Of a DNA stretch of 24,533 nt, positions 1-9,109 are shown one piece after another. The notes beneath the pieces are model-generated. The model saw only the letters and a list, made by a program, of their open reading frames with translations. It was not told the DNA's origin and searched no databases. This DNA comes from a virus. Where the stretch lies: positions 1 to 24,533 of IMG/VR virus record IMGVR_UViG_3300032287_004341, one strand, 5' to 3'. The stretch's first letter is position 1. Every line of letters begins with the position of its first letter. A program made the position numbers and the translations under genes.

Positions 1-867
1 AATCAAGGCCTCTCTATCAGAAAATCCTTGACTATTTAAAGCACGATGGGTTGAGTCTGAAGTTATCCTTCCGTTTACACGAACCCAGTCTCCCCAATGG
101 CTAGAAATATTCCAAACCATCTTCGAACCATCGACAACATCTTCGGTCAGTGATCCAGAAGTAATAATACCTTTAAATAGTAAAAATGGCGTTCCAATGA
201 TGGCGCCTGTATTCACACTAATATGTGCCTTATATACAAAAATTTCTCTGTTAATATATCTCGCGTATGAAGAATCGGTTTTGGGCAATAGAAGTGCACC
301 AATATCTTTTGTATTTAAAATAATATTAGTAGCCGAAGCACTGGTAGTACCTTCAAGTAAAGTAACATATGCTGTGGCGTTTGGAATACCGCTTGCAGTT
401 ACAAATCTATCAATTCGTGCAGTCCAGCCAGGACTTCCACCACTTATGTATATCTCGTCACCTTCGAGAAATCCAGCTTCTACTAAATTTTGGTTACTTG
501 TAATAGAATAGGGGCCACTTCCAGAAATTGTGAAAGTAGCAGTCAAAGAGGTGCGAAGAGCGCTTGCGCCAATCGTAATAGAAAAATTGGAAGCACGCGC
601 TTCAACAGTTTCCGAAATTCCAGATACATCAAGTAGTCTGTTTGCAATATATGTTTGTTCACCGTTTGCAACTCCAGCTACGCTAACAGAGCCATCATCA
701 TACTTAATATCTATAGAGGCATCCGTTATATAAGAATAACTGGTAGCCTTTTTTGTAGACTTCCCACTTTCCGTCTTTATAGGTTTTTCAAATTTTACAA
801 GATGAGCGTATCTAAAAGGCTCTTCTTCCATCAAAGACTGAATAAGTGGTGTGCTAAGACTTCTCAT
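1..867 (-). CDS. tail tip / baseplate-hub-like minor tail protein (3' end outside window)
   Basis: The start is the ATG at 865-867, which overlaps the stop of the preceding gene as ATGA, a translational-coupling arrangement. There are 289 codons before the window edge without a stop, so the C-terminal part is missing. The visible protein is rich in Ser, Thr and Ile beta-strand-like sequence. It ends in an ISSHWGDWVRVNGRITSD segment that resembles the SHW-D-R-GR pattern I associate with tail-hub proteins of siphoviruses. Its place directly after the tape measure and a distal-tail-like gene fits a lambda gpL / tail-hub role: closing the tail tip and touching the tape measure end. That role is inferred from gene order and a weak motif; the exact family is not recognised. 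Confidence 0.7.
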   Translation of the reverse strand, partial: MRSLSTPLIQSLMEEEPFRYAHLVKFEKPIKTESGKSTKKATSYSYITDASIDIKYDDGSVSVAGVANGEQTYIANRLLDVSGISETVEARASNFSITIGASALRTSLTATFTISGSGPYSITSNQNLVEAGFLEGDEIYISGGSPGWTARIDRFVTASGIPNATAYVTLLEGTTSASATNIILNTKDIGALLLPKTDSSYARYINREIFVYKAHISVNTGAIIGTPFLLFKGIITSGSLTEDVVDGSKMVWNISSHWGDWVRVNGRITSDSTHRALNSQGFSDREALI

Positions 868-1574
868 TGAACTTCCTCAAGCGATAACGAGAACGAATAT
901 AGATTATTCGTTCCGAGTGAATATGAAAATACGTCAGATTTTTGTACAACTTTGATACGTGGGTTACTAAATACGAAACTCGAACCCGAAGAAACTTGTT
1001 TCTGCAGTGGCGGGGTAAAATGTAATCGAACTTGTGTACCAAGCGCTGGAGATCCTCCAATATTACTATTATAATCCGCATTTGTTTCTACTCGAGTAAC
1101 CATATATGCTTTTGTATGATTAGAGTTTGCTGGATCAGATATTGTGAACATATCTCCTGGCGTAGGTGCAGTAACAATAGTAGCGCCTATCATTGCATAT
1201 GTGTTGCCTGGGTAGTATATTTGAGATGTAGTATACGTGCCTGGGGAACCCGTTTGAGAGTACTGCGGTAACTCCATATAAAATGGCTTTAGCCCGCCCT
1301 GTTTCTCATAGAGAAAAGAAGATACTGGGTTAAATTCGGCTCTCGTCATCGGGTTATACTGAATATCAATTTCCCAGCGGTGCGCGGCAACTGCTCTCGC
1401 AATAAGACGACCAGAATTTGTTTTATCCCGCATAATCTGATTTACGGAGTCTACTTTGACAGATGCGTAGCCAGGCCCTTCAAAGCCTAAAGTAGGAGAA
1501 CCAAGCTGACCTGCATACGTTATTTTGTAGGTAGGTGTTGGTAATATATCTGAAAATGATGTAAATACTGCCAT
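864..1574 (-). CDS. distal-tail / minor tail protein (gpM-like position)
   Basis: This is a 236-residue protein. Its ATG overlaps the tape-measure stop by one base (TAATG), and its own stop overlaps the next start as ATGA. The sequence is mostly beta-strand-like with several GSP turns. It has an early segment HRWEIDIQYNPMTRAEFNP near residues 85-105, typical of tail proteins that handle a short field-like data layout (residues WEI.I.Y.PMT). Its position immediately after the tape measure is where siphophages carry the distal tail protein or the lambda gpM analogue that joins tail tube to tail tip. The assignment rests on synteny and general composition, not on a decisive motif. Confidence 0.7.
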   Translation of the reverse strand: MAVFTSFSDILPTPTYKITYAGQLGSPTLGFEGPGYASVKVDSVNQIMRDKTNSGRLIARAVAAHRWEIDIQYNPMTRAEFNPVSSFLYEKQGGLKPFYMELPQYSQTGSPGTYTTSQIYYPGNTYAMIGATIVTAPTPGDMFTISDPANSNHTKAYMVTRVETNADYNSNIGGSPALGTQVRLHFTPPLQKQVSSGSSFVFSNPRIKVVQKSDVFSYSLGTNNLYSFSLSLEEVQ

Positions 1575-4500
1575 TATGCTCTTGCAACCCCGTATCCTTT
1601 AGAAGGTTGAGTATAGACTGAGGTGTCTACCGTCTCAAGAAACTTCTCTCCGTATGAATTTGCTGCTTCTCTTATCATTCCAATGATATTTCCACGCTGT
1701 CTTGTTAGTACTTCTTCTACTCCTGCAGCATCAAGTGCGCTGATGGAGATATTAACATTTTGTGCAGGTGCGGCGTTTACTTTGTCCGCTGGAACTATTC
1801 TACCAGGTAGTTTTGGTACGAATAGTTCGGGGCCTTGTTCGCCAACCATATATCCCGCGTTTACGCGGCCGCCTGCTGCTCTTGAACCGATAAAGGCTGG
1901 ACGAAAGTTTTCTGCGCCTCCCATACCTTTATCGCCTTGTAAATAACCAAGTTCACCAGAAGCTGACTGTGATTTAGCTAAATCAATTGTGCTTTTTCTC
2001 TGGCCTACTGATACTGTAGTTGGAGCTGTGGCACTCACTGATCCGCCTCCGCCCTCATAAGACATGCCAGAAATTATTGCTAATTGCGCGGCTCCGAGCC
2101 CAATAATCATTGCGCCCAGTGCAGGTCCAAGTAACGGTCCTAACCCTGTTGGGGGAGGGGCGAAAGCTGCCATTGCAGCTGCAGCGGTGTTAATAATAGT
2201 TGTAGCCATCATCATTTTTTTGTTTGTTTCAAAAGCCTTTCTTTTTGCGGATTCTTTCTTTTTCTCCATCGCGGCTATTTTAGCTAAACTTTCTTTGGAT
2301 TTTCCGTCGCGCTGCTTTTCTGCGTTAATTTCCGCATCAATACCAGAAATTTTTGCAGAACTTGCCGCATTAATTACGGAAGCTACTGAAGAGACTATGG
2401 AGCCAACTAAAGCCATTTTATCCGCGGCAGTTTTCCCAGATTCTGCAAATTTTGTCATACTATCGGCCATTACAAGAGTTCCAGAAGCAATAGAAGCTAC
2501 TAATTCTCCTTGAGGACCAAGACCTTTTAAGCTTTCAATAAAGGGTGCTAAAGCTACGGAAGCTGCGGAAATACCGGCCTTCATATTAGCAAAAGGATCT
2601 TCCCCGGCTGCAATAGCGTCTCTTTGAGCTCTTAACTCTTTTAACTTATCGCTCATAGCACTAAACTGGCTCATATCAATAACATCTGAGTCAAGAAGTT
2701 TGCTTCTTTCAGCCTCTACTTGTTTCATTTGTTCGCTAACAGCGCCAACTTGATCTTGAATAGCGCCTCTCGCAGCCATACCTATAGATTCGCCATATTT
2801 TTTAGTATCAAATATTTGTCCCGCTTCTGGCAATATTGTTTGCAGTGTCGCAGTTACAATTATGTTTCTATCCTTTATCAATTTAGAAGCGTCTAGATCT
2901 GAAATTGCTACTGCAGTTTCAGATCTTATTTGATCTTTTGCCAGTGCCGCCAATTCAGGAATCTTAGCTATAGCATCCGATAAGCCTTTTTCTATCCCAG
3001 AAGTCGCAGTGCTATTTAATTCAGCTATGGCACTATTTGCAGAAGTAATAATATTATCTAATTGTGCCTGTACTTGAGGGTCTTTATTTTCAGGTTTTGC
3101 TTTTTCAAGTATAGCATCCTGTTTTCTGCCTTCGGCCTCTTTACGGAGAGCATCTAGCCTACTACTGATCTCATATTTTTGAAAGATCATCTGTGCCTTT
3201 AACAGCGCAAATTCAAGATCAATCATATTTAGCTTTCTTGTCTCTTCTTCTTTTATTAATGCTGATCTTTTATTAGCATAATCTATTTCGAGATCTAGAG
3301 TCTGCTGAGCGGTTAATTCATACTTACCATTTTCTCTTAGATTTATAGCTTTTAACTCATTCTCGGTAACTCTTCTCTGGTTGTCAAGAATGCTGGTTCT
3401 TGCAGAATTAATTCTACTATAAATATCGTCTATAGTCTGAGCAGCGTCAAGAATTTGATTTGAGACATCTACTGCAATAGAGTAAGTTCTCTCTACATTC
3501 TGTCTTTGCTTTTCTAGTATTGATACTTCTACTTCTGCTTTTTGCCTATCCTTTTCTCTAGCTGCTAGAGCTTGTTCTAGAGCTGCTACCGCACCTGCAA
3601 TATCCCCACCAGAAGATTTTTGAATTTCAGCAAGAACATCCTTTAACGCCTGTATTTCTTCAGTTGAAAGCACTGATATACTTTGAACTTCACCGGCTGC
3701 TTGAGCCGCTCCAGCAGCAATACCTGCACTAACTCCAGCTTCCGTAGTGCCTGCAATAGCTCTAAAATATTCATTGCTTGTAACAGCACTTAAAACGCTT
3801 TGTAAAATATTTCCAGCACCTGACTGCTGGGCAGCGGCTGGGGCTGGGGCGGGGGCTGGTGCACTGACCACTATCCCAGGCTTATTAGCTTTGGATTCCT
3901 CACTCTTTATTAAAACTTGTAATTCAGCGGCGGTTACAGCTAACTTAGCACGAGTAATTTTTTCTTCGAGAGCAATTGTCCTTGATTTAAGTTGATACTC
4001 TCTATCAATATTAGCCTGTTTTTCAGCTTCAAATTCTTTTAGTACTCTTAACTGGCTAGATACATCTATTTCTCCAGTGCCCCCAGCTCTTAAATCAGCT
4101 ATTCGTAATTCAAGCATCATTAAGCTTTCACTAGCGTCAGTAATAGAAGAATATAAGCCAGCTTGCTTTTGCAAAAGCGAAACAACTTCTTGTTGCAGCC
4201 TTACTTCCTCTTCTATGTTTTTAAGAGTATTTTTCGCTAAATTTATTGATCTATCTCTTTCAGCAATGGCTGTATCGGCTGTTAATTTTGCATTTTGACT
4301 TGTAAGATTATTTATAGCTCCCTGTATTTTTACCATGTTCATGGTATTTTCTTGGGTAGCACCAGAAATAGCTTCGGTCTGCCTTGCCGCGCCCAAAGAC
4401 TGTTCAAGTTCCATGATTTGTAGATTATTAGACTGTACCTGAAGACTATTAAGTTCCTTCTGCTTATTAATTCTATACTCTAATTGAGAGTTACTTAATA

Positions 4501-7303
4501 ATACATATTGGCTTTGTTTTGCAGTTTCTGTATTCAGTTCAGCTTGTGCTTTTGCAGTATTTTGCATTATTGCAAAAATTTGACCATAATTATATATAGC
4601 CTGTTTAACTCTTTTATCAATTATTTCAGAAATTTTAAGCTGCTGTTCTAGAGCCTTAGCAAATTCATTATCCTGCTCAGATAACTTTTTTACTTTTGCA
4701 GCTACAGCGTCTAACTGTTCCTTCATGGCACCGGAACCATATTTCTTCTCTAAAAGAGGTATTTGGTCTTTTGGTTTTAAGTTTTTATTAATTTCTTCGA
4801 TCTTTGCATTTGCTTGTGACAGTACTTCGTCATTTCCGCCAAATGCTCCTGCCCAAAATCCAATGTCTTCTTTTAATTTTGGAAAGCCTTCAATTATGCC
4901 AGAAAAGCTCTCGGCTTTTTTCGCAGTTTCGCTGAATTGTGTTGCTAGCGTAGCAAGTCCAAGAACTGCTAATCCTTGCTGTCCAAAGTTATCTATAATA
5001 GCTTTTGTTTTAGTAAACTGATTTCCAGCTTTAGCAGAATCCTCTGCTAATGACTTTTCTGCTTTTCCTAAATTTATAAATGAATCAATAAGCGAGTCTA
5101 ATGGAGTCGAAGTAGTGAGAGTATTAAAATATTTTGTTAACTGATCGCCAGTTTCTTTTATGGCAGCGTTATAAGCATTCTGAGAAGTTATAGCTTTATT
5201 TTGCTCTTTTAAAAACTCCTGCAAAAACTTTGCTCTTTGCTGGTCAGATAAAGTGCCTATGTCCTTTCCTTTCAGCTCTACTTTTATTCTCTCTTGAAAA
5301 GACTTTTTTAGGGCGTCGTTTGAATTTATAAAATCTTCTGTACTGCTAATTAAATCTCCATAATCTCCGGCATCCGCGGCAGTAGCAAGAGTCTTATTAA
5401 ATTCTGCACTCGCAGAAGATACTATATTAAATTGTGCGGTTACTGCTTGAGTCTGAGTTGTAATAGACGCGGAAACTCCAGTAAATCCCTTATTCACTTC
5501 TTTAGAATTATCTTTTAATTCTGTAAATGTCTCGGTAAGTTTTGATACCTGCTCTTCGTATTTCTTTGTAGCGTCGGACTTAAATAAATTAAATACATAC
5601 TCAAGACCTACTATAAGTAAATCTACGACAAATAAAAGCTGACCGATTACTGGAATTGCAGTAAAAATACCTTTTATTGCTACTTTTGCAGCTAACCCAA
5701 ACGATTGGAAAGCTATTGAGGCTCTTCCTAACCCTTCCCCAATTAATGGTAATCTACCAGCAAATCCTGCTGCTGCGGCTTCATTTCCCCGCATATTAGC
5801 GCGGAATCTGGCTCCGGCAGCTAAAGATTTTGTCATCTGTTTTCTATAGTTTTCAAACGTAGGTGTGGCGTCTAAGCTAGATAAAATATCTGCACTTCTT
5901 AAGGCTAATCTTCCTTGTGCTCTTGCGACACCTGCGGGTATGCCAGGACCACCTGCAAAAGTTCCAGCTTTTCTTTGCTGTTCTACTTTTATTATTTCTT
6001 GAATTTTTGCTTTTTCTTCGTTAAGTTGATTTATTCTTGCTTGAGCAGCTTCTTTATCCTTTGTGCTAGCTCTAAGTAGTGCTCTTTGCCTATTCTCAAT
6101 TGAAGCGACTAAATCTTTCTCTATTTTTTGCCAGTCTTGTAAACTTCTTGCGTTTTGTATATTTAAATTATACTGTTTTCCAAAAGCGCCGAAACTAGAT
6201 TTTAAAGTAGCGAGTTGTGATTTTTTTGCGGCTACGTCTTTTTTTGCAGCTTTTTCAGATGCCTCAGCTACTCCTGAAAGCTTTCCAGCAAATTTAGCTG
6301 TTTCTGCGGCCATCATAGATAAAACTGGCAAAGCAGTCTTAATTAGGCCTCCAGAAAGCATAGCAATTAACCCGCCAAGAGCAAGTGTATTTTCTGCTAA
6401 GAAATTAGCTATTGGAGCTAATATGACATTAAATGCGTTTAGTACGGTTGTAGCTAGTTCTTGAAGTTTTGCGCTTAATTTATCATATGGGTTAGCGTCG
6501 ACGCTTGCGCCTATTGCACCAAATTTTTGTTCTCCTTCGGCGAGAACAGCATTCATAAATGCTTGGCGCTTTTCAAAGTTTGTTAACTGAGAGGCTGTCT
6601 TTCCCATCTCTTTCGCATACATTTCTGTAGCTTCATCAATACGAACCATAATACCAAGTTCGTCAAGAAGTTCTGGCTCTAATTTTGTAGCGCCTTTTAC
6701 AAGTCTATTCATAGAATCCTGTAAATCTCTTCCCAAAGCTACGCTAGTATTTTTAGCTACAATACCAAGCCTCTCTATAACCGCTGGGTCAAATCCAGCC
6801 GAAGTTACCATAGCAACCTGTCTCATTGAGTCCTGAAGGCTTATGGCATACCCAGTAGCTTCTTGTAGACCTTTTGACAAAGAGCCCATCGCCAGACCGC
6901 TAGCATTACCAAGAGCAGCTAATCCCTGAGTTAGCTGCTCTACCTGAGCAGCTTTTTGCAGAGCACCAAAAGCCGCAGTAGCGGCGAATAAGTTTGCGGC
7001 AAGAGTTGCGTATGCACCAACAAGACCAGAAGAACTACCCCCGATCACGTCCCGCATTTTTGAGAAATTCTTGGCTCCTGCGCCCGCAGTACCCGCAGCA
7101 CCTTTTAACCCACGATCAAAATGACCATGAGCGTCTCCAGCGTTTCTTGCTGCTTGAGCATTTTGATTGGCGGCTCTTGTATTTTTAGCCTGAGCACTTG
7201 TATTTTCATTGACAGCATCAGTCACTCGTTCAACATCACGCTGAACGACTTTAACATTTTTACCTTCTACAACTACTTCTAAAAGTACACTACCGTCAGC
7301 CAT
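1574..7303 (-). CDS. tail tape measure protein
   Basis: At 1909 residues this is by far the largest gene. It begins with a charged, Gln/Asn/Ala-rich helix, has hydrophobic segments near residues 300-338 and 544-574, and contains long coiled-coil stretches over roughly 850-1100 and 1200-1500. An alternating Pro-Ala linker lies near residue 1148. A hydrophobic Ala/Gly-rich region near 1694-1748 is followed by the GYMVGEQGPELFVP box near 1825 that is typical of tape-measure C-termini. In the family this protein sets tail length, is assembled with the chaperone encoded just upstream, and is thought to help DNA cross the cell envelope. By the usual rule of about 1.5 angstroms per residue, the tail would be long, roughly 280 nm (inference). 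The start overlaps the chaperone stop by one base. Confidence 0.96.
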   Translation of the reverse strand: MADGSVLLEVVVEGKNVKVVQRDVERVTDAVNENTSAQAKNTRAANQNAQAARNAGDAHGHFDRGLKGAAGTAGAGAKNFSKMRDVIGGSSSGLVGAYATLAANLFAATAAFGALQKAAQVEQLTQGLAALGNASGLAMGSLSKGLQEATGYAISLQDSMRQVAMVTSAGFDPAVIERLGIVAKNTSVALGRDLQDSMNRLVKGATKLEPELLDELGIMVRIDEATEMYAKEMGKTASQLTNFEKRQAFMNAVLAEGEQKFGAIGASVDANPYDKLSAKLQELATTVLNAFNVILAPIANFLAENTLALGGLIAMLSGGLIKTALPVLSMMAAETAKFAGKLSGVAEASEKAAKKDVAAKKSQLATLKSSFGAFGKQYNLNIQNARSLQDWQKIEKDLVASIENRQRALLRASTKDKEAAQARINQLNEEKAKIQEIIKVEQQRKAGTFAGGPGIPAGVARAQGRLALRSADILSSLDATPTFENYRKQMTKSLAAGARFRANMRGNEAAAAGFAGRLPLIGEGLGRASIAFQSFGLAAKVAIKGIFTAIPVIGQLLFVVDLLIVGLEYVFNLFKSDATKKYEEQVSKLTETFTELKDNSKEVNKGFTGVSASITTQTQAVTAQFNIVSSASAEFNKTLATAADAGDYGDLISSTEDFINSNDALKKSFQERIKVELKGKDIGTLSDQQRAKFLQEFLKEQNKAITSQNAYNAAIKETGDQLTKYFNTLTTSTPLDSLIDSFINLGKAEKSLAEDSAKAGNQFTKTKAIIDNFGQQGLAVLGLATLATQFSETAKKAESFSGIIEGFPKLKEDIGFWAGAFGGNDEVLSQANAKIEEINKNLKPKDQIPLLEKKYGSGAMKEQLDAVAAKVKKLSEQDNEFAKALEQQLKISEIIDKRVKQAIYNYGQIFAIMQNTAKAQAELNTETAKQSQYVLLSNSQLEYRINKQKELNSLQVQSNNLQIMELEQSLGAARQTEAISGATQENTMNMVKIQGAINNLTSQNAKLTADTAIAERDRSINLAKNTLKNIEEEVRLQQEVVSLLQKQAGLYSSITDASESLMMLELRIADLRAGGTGEIDVSSQLRVLKEFEAEKQANIDREYQLKSRTIALEEKITRAKLAVTAAELQVLIKSEESKANKPGIVVSAPAPAPAPAAAQQSGAGNILQSVLSAVTSNEYFRAIAGTTEAGVSAGIAAGAAQAAGEVQSISVLSTEEIQALKDVLAEIQKSSGGDIAGAVAALEQALAAREKDRQKAEVEVSILEKQRQNVERTYSIAVDVSNQILDAAQTIDDIYSRINSARTSILDNQRRVTENELKAINLRENGKYELTAQQTLDLEIDYANKRSALIKEEETRKLNMIDLEFALLKAQMIFQKYEISSRLDALRKEAEGRKQDAILEKAKPENKDPQVQAQLDNIITSANSAIAELNSTATSGIEKGLSDAIAKIPELAALAKDQIRSETAVAISDLDASKLIKDRNIIVTATLQTILPEAGQIFDTKKYGESIGMAARGAIQDQVGAVSEQMKQVEAERSKLLDSDVIDMSQFSAMSDKLKELRAQRDAIAAGEDPFANMKAGISAASVALAPFIESLKGLGPQGELVASIASGTLVMADSMTKFAESGKTAADKMALVGSIVSSVASVINAASSAKISGIDAEINAEKQRDGKSKESLAKIAAMEKKKESAKRKAFETNKKMMMATTIINTAAAAMAAFAPPPTGLGPLLGPALGAMIIGLGAAQLAIISGMSYEGGGGSVSATAPTTVSVGQRKSTIDLAKSQSASGELGYLQGDKGMGGAENFRPAFIGSRAAGGRVNAGYMVGEQGPELFVPKLPGRIVPADKVNAAPAQNVNISISALDAAGVEEVLTRQRGNIIGMIREAANSYGEKFLETVDTSVYTQPSKGYGVARA

Positions 7304-7731
7304 TATTTTCTCTTTAACTTGTCGTATTCACGCTTCAACTGTTCCGAAGACTTTTTAATTGCGTGAGCGTCAAGCCTAGATAATATTTCGATTAAAAGGT
7401 CAATATTATCAATTTTATATATATCTAGCAAGATAGGAAGATTTGTATAATCTTTTCCTACGTACCCTATCTCTGGGTAAATTCTATCGCCTAAAGAATT
7501 ATAAATATTAATTCCGTCAATAAATATGTCTGGCATATCTTCAATACCTGGAGGGCATTTTTCAATATCGGGCTCTCTACCGAGTTGTTCCTGCATCTCC
7601 AGATATTTATCTTTAGTCATTCCTACTTCAGTGTGTCTCTGCCAAAGATCAACTCTCTGCCATAGAAGTTCTTTCTGCGCCTCTACGAAAGTTGGCGAGA
7701 TCAAAAACGACCTCGTTAATCCAAGTGTCAA
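7303..7731 (-). CDS. tail assembly chaperone, downstream frame (gpT-like part of frameshift product)
   Basis: This open frame has no convincing start of its own: the first usable codon is a TTG at 7731 with no good ribosome site, and a TGA closes the frame just upstream near 7755. It overlaps the end of the preceding gene by 83 nt in another frame and stops one base into the tape-measure start. That is the standard gpG/gpGT layout of siphophage tail chaperones, where a fraction of ribosomes change frame to make a long form that recruits the tape measure. The encoded segment is acidic and helical (MQEQLGREPDIEKCPPGIED, then LLIEILSRLDAHAIKKSSEQ). Independent initiation at TTG is possible but less likely. 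Confidence 0.75.
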   Translation of the reverse strand: MTLGLTRSFLISPTFVEAQKELLWQRVDLWQRHTEVGMTKDKYLEMQEQLGREPDIEKCPPGIEDMPDIFIDGINIYNSLGDRIYPEIGYVGKDYTNLPILLDIYKIDNIDLLIEILSRLDAHAIKKSSEQLKREYDKLKRK

Positions 7732-8080
7732 ACTCTGTGGAGTTTGAAATCATAAGTTCAGCTTGCTCTTCACTATACTCAAGTTCAAGTTCTGTGTCTT
7801 TTCCGCTCAAGTCTACCAGAAGAAGATCCTCAAGATATTTAAGTTTCAAACCCTTCCAATCCTTGATAGTTGCTCTAGCAAACTCACTAATAAATTTTTG
7901 CTCGTCAAGCACTTCTTCTGGCTGACGAGTTTTTCTGTCGAACTTTGTATGTACGCAACGCTTACGAAGAGCAACAAGCTCTTTTCTTGCAAGATTTGCT
8001 ACTTTTACTTCAAACCCAGGGCAACCAGGAAACTCAATCCATGCAGCTTTGGTGTCCACCATTAAATCTTGTAGTCTCAT
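7649..8080 (-). CDS. tail assembly chaperone, short form (gpG-like)
   Basis: The gene encodes 143 residues starting at an ATG with a strong AAGGAGA ribosome site six bases upstream. Residues 1-30 look beta-like (AAWIEFPGCPGFEVKVANL), followed by Lys/Arg-rich and acidic helices, and FDTWINEVVFDLANFRRG near the end. It lies between the tail-tube genes and the tape measure, where lambda gpG-type chaperones are found. Chaperones of this kind coat the tape measure before tube polymerisation. Its 3' end overlaps an open frame that continues toward the tape measure, and the probable long form is described with the frameshift region. Confidence 0.85.
   Translation of the reverse strand: MRLQDLMVDTKAAWIEFPGCPGFEVKVANLARKELVALRKRCVHTKFDRKTRQPEEVLDEQKFISEFARATIKDWKGLKLKYLEDLLLVDLSGKDTELELEYSEEQAELMISNSTEFDTWINEVVFDLANFRRGAERTSMAES
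7684..7711 (-). other. probable +1 or -2 programmed frameshift window
   Basis: The downstream frame is +1 (equivalently -2) relative to the short chaperone frame, so the common -1 slip cannot join them. Within the only possible window two candidates are visible. At 7702-7708, GTT TTT G lets a Phe tRNA re-pair perfectly after moving back two bases. At 7687-7690, TTT followed by C lets Phe tRNA move from TTT to TTC in a +1 slip, just before CGT AGA. I cannot tell which is used. Confidence 0.55.
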
Positions 8081-8089
8081 AAATTCTCC

Positions 8090-9016
8090 TTAGTATGTAA
8101 AATAACTAGTTAAAGATACCGGATTAGTCATTAATCGGTAATCGTAGCTTTGGGTAAAAATATCGCCAAATTGTACTCTATTTGTAAATGAGCACGCATT
8201 TGGCATGTTTACTTGCAACTGGTAATCAGTAGAACTATTTCCTACTTGAATTACGACAGAAGTAAGTTCCTTCCATGTCTGAACATTTGTTTTGGATTGT
8301 GTATATGCTTCATCAACATATTGTTGAATACTGCCGCCAACCACCCTACTTTCTAAAGTAAAGCTAGAAGGAAATACTGTATTCGACGGACTTGTAACAA
8401 CAAGACTTTTTTGCAAAGTCACGTTCTCCGTCCAAGTTATGTTGTTTTGAACTTCAAGAGAGACTCCCAAAATATTTGCTAATGGGTTTCCTCCGACAGT
8501 AACATTAGTGTGTCTCGATACAGCCAAAGTTGGGGATGTTTTATAGTTTACACCCGCCGAACCTGTAAAGGTTGTATTAAAACGACTTAATTTTATTGCC
8601 TGACCAGAAACAGCGACAGTAATTAATCCTGCCCGAGGAATATTAAATGAGCCACTCGTAAAAACACAACCCTCTAATTTATAGTATATGTCCGGATTAT
8701 AATTCGTATATACAAAATATAGATTGAAAGTATTTAACAAATTCCCATTATAATTTAAAAGCAAATCAAGGGGTAGATGTTGATATCTCGGAGAATCTCC
8801 TTTTATTAAATACATAGTAAAAGAAAAATCTGCCGGATTTGCAGAAGTAATAGAGGAGCCTTCGAACAAGTTATTTAACTTGTGAAGACTCCTTTGTTGT
8901 GTTCCATCTTGTTTAAAAGTTTGGCTAAAAGTAACATCAGAGGTTGTATGCAGCAAATAAAAGCTGCCACCATACTCTAAATATACTCTGCCTTCTCTTA
9001 AGATTTCTACACTCAT
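8090..9016 (-). CDS. second tail-tube-like structural protein
   Basis: The start is placed at the ATG at 9014-9016 because GGAGA lies about five bases upstream. An upstream TTG at 9058 would require translating through a terminator-like hairpin. The 308-residue product resembles the preceding tail tube protein: both open with a R-x-(A/G)-(K/R)-VY-(V/L)-E strand, then a TFSQ/SFSQ strand, and both carry an (E/Q)NNI(S/T) segment in the second half. It may be a tube paralogue, such as a tail tube initiator or minor tube subunit between tube and tip, or a decoration. It is separated from the tube gene by its own promoter and hairpin, implying an expression level different from the tube. The paralogy is my reading by eye. 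Confidence 0.75.
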   Translation of the reverse strand: MSVEILREGRVYLEYGGSFYLLHTTSDVTFSQTFKQDGTQQRSLHKLNNLFEGSSITSANPADFSFTMYLIKGDSPRYQHLPLDLLLNYNGNLLNTFNLYFVYTNYNPDIYYKLEGCVFTSGSFNIPRAGLITVAVSGQAIKLSRFNTTFTGSAGVNYKTSPTLAVSRHTNVTVGGNPLANILGVSLEVQNNITWTENVTLQKSLVVTSPSNTVFPSSFTLESRVVGGSIQQYVDEAYTQSKTNVQTWKELTSVVIQVGNSSTDYQLQVNMPNACSFTNRVQFGDIFTQSYDYRLMTNPVSLTSYFTY

Positions 9017-9030
9017 TCCATCTCCAGCAT

Positions 9031-9056
9031 AAGAAAAGGGGGAAAAAATTTCCCCC
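9031..9056 (-). terminator. intrinsic terminator or 5' leader hairpin
   Basis: On the minus strand GGGGGAAA pairs with TTTCCCCC over a TTT loop, followed by TTTTCTT. This has the shape of a rho-independent terminator. It lies only a few bases after the predicted start of transcription from the promoter at 9068-9096, and also after the tail tube gene. It may end or attenuate tube-gene transcripts, or act as a 5' stem on the new transcript. Confidence 0.65.
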
Positions 9057-9067
9057 AAATTTTACTC

Positions 9068-9096
9068 ATTATACCTAAGAGTGGATGTTTTGTCAA
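9068..9096 (-). promoter_or_regulatory. sigma70-type late promoter before second tail-tube-like gene
   Basis: The -35 is TTGACA (9091-9096) and the -10 is TATAAT (9068-9073), with a 17-base spacer; both hexamers are exact consensus. An A-rich tract lies just upstream. It sits in one of the few gaps of the late block. Confidence 0.85.
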
Positions 9097-9109
9097 GAAC
9101 TATTTTTTG

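Noticed and set aside
3838-3862. Repeated GGGGCT units as a tandem repeat or CRISPR-like array
   Set aside because: They only encode the Pro-Ala linker of the tape measure; no spacers or palindromic repeats.
2064-6464. Several plus-strand open frames opposite the tape measure
   Set aside because: They are antisense shadows created by the biased codons of a long Ala/Glu/Lys-rich protein and lack ribosome sites.
9017-9058. Longer start (TTG at 9058) for the second tail-tube-like gene
   Set aside because: It would translate the terminator hairpin and lies almost at the transcript start; the ATG at 9016 has a good GGAGA site.
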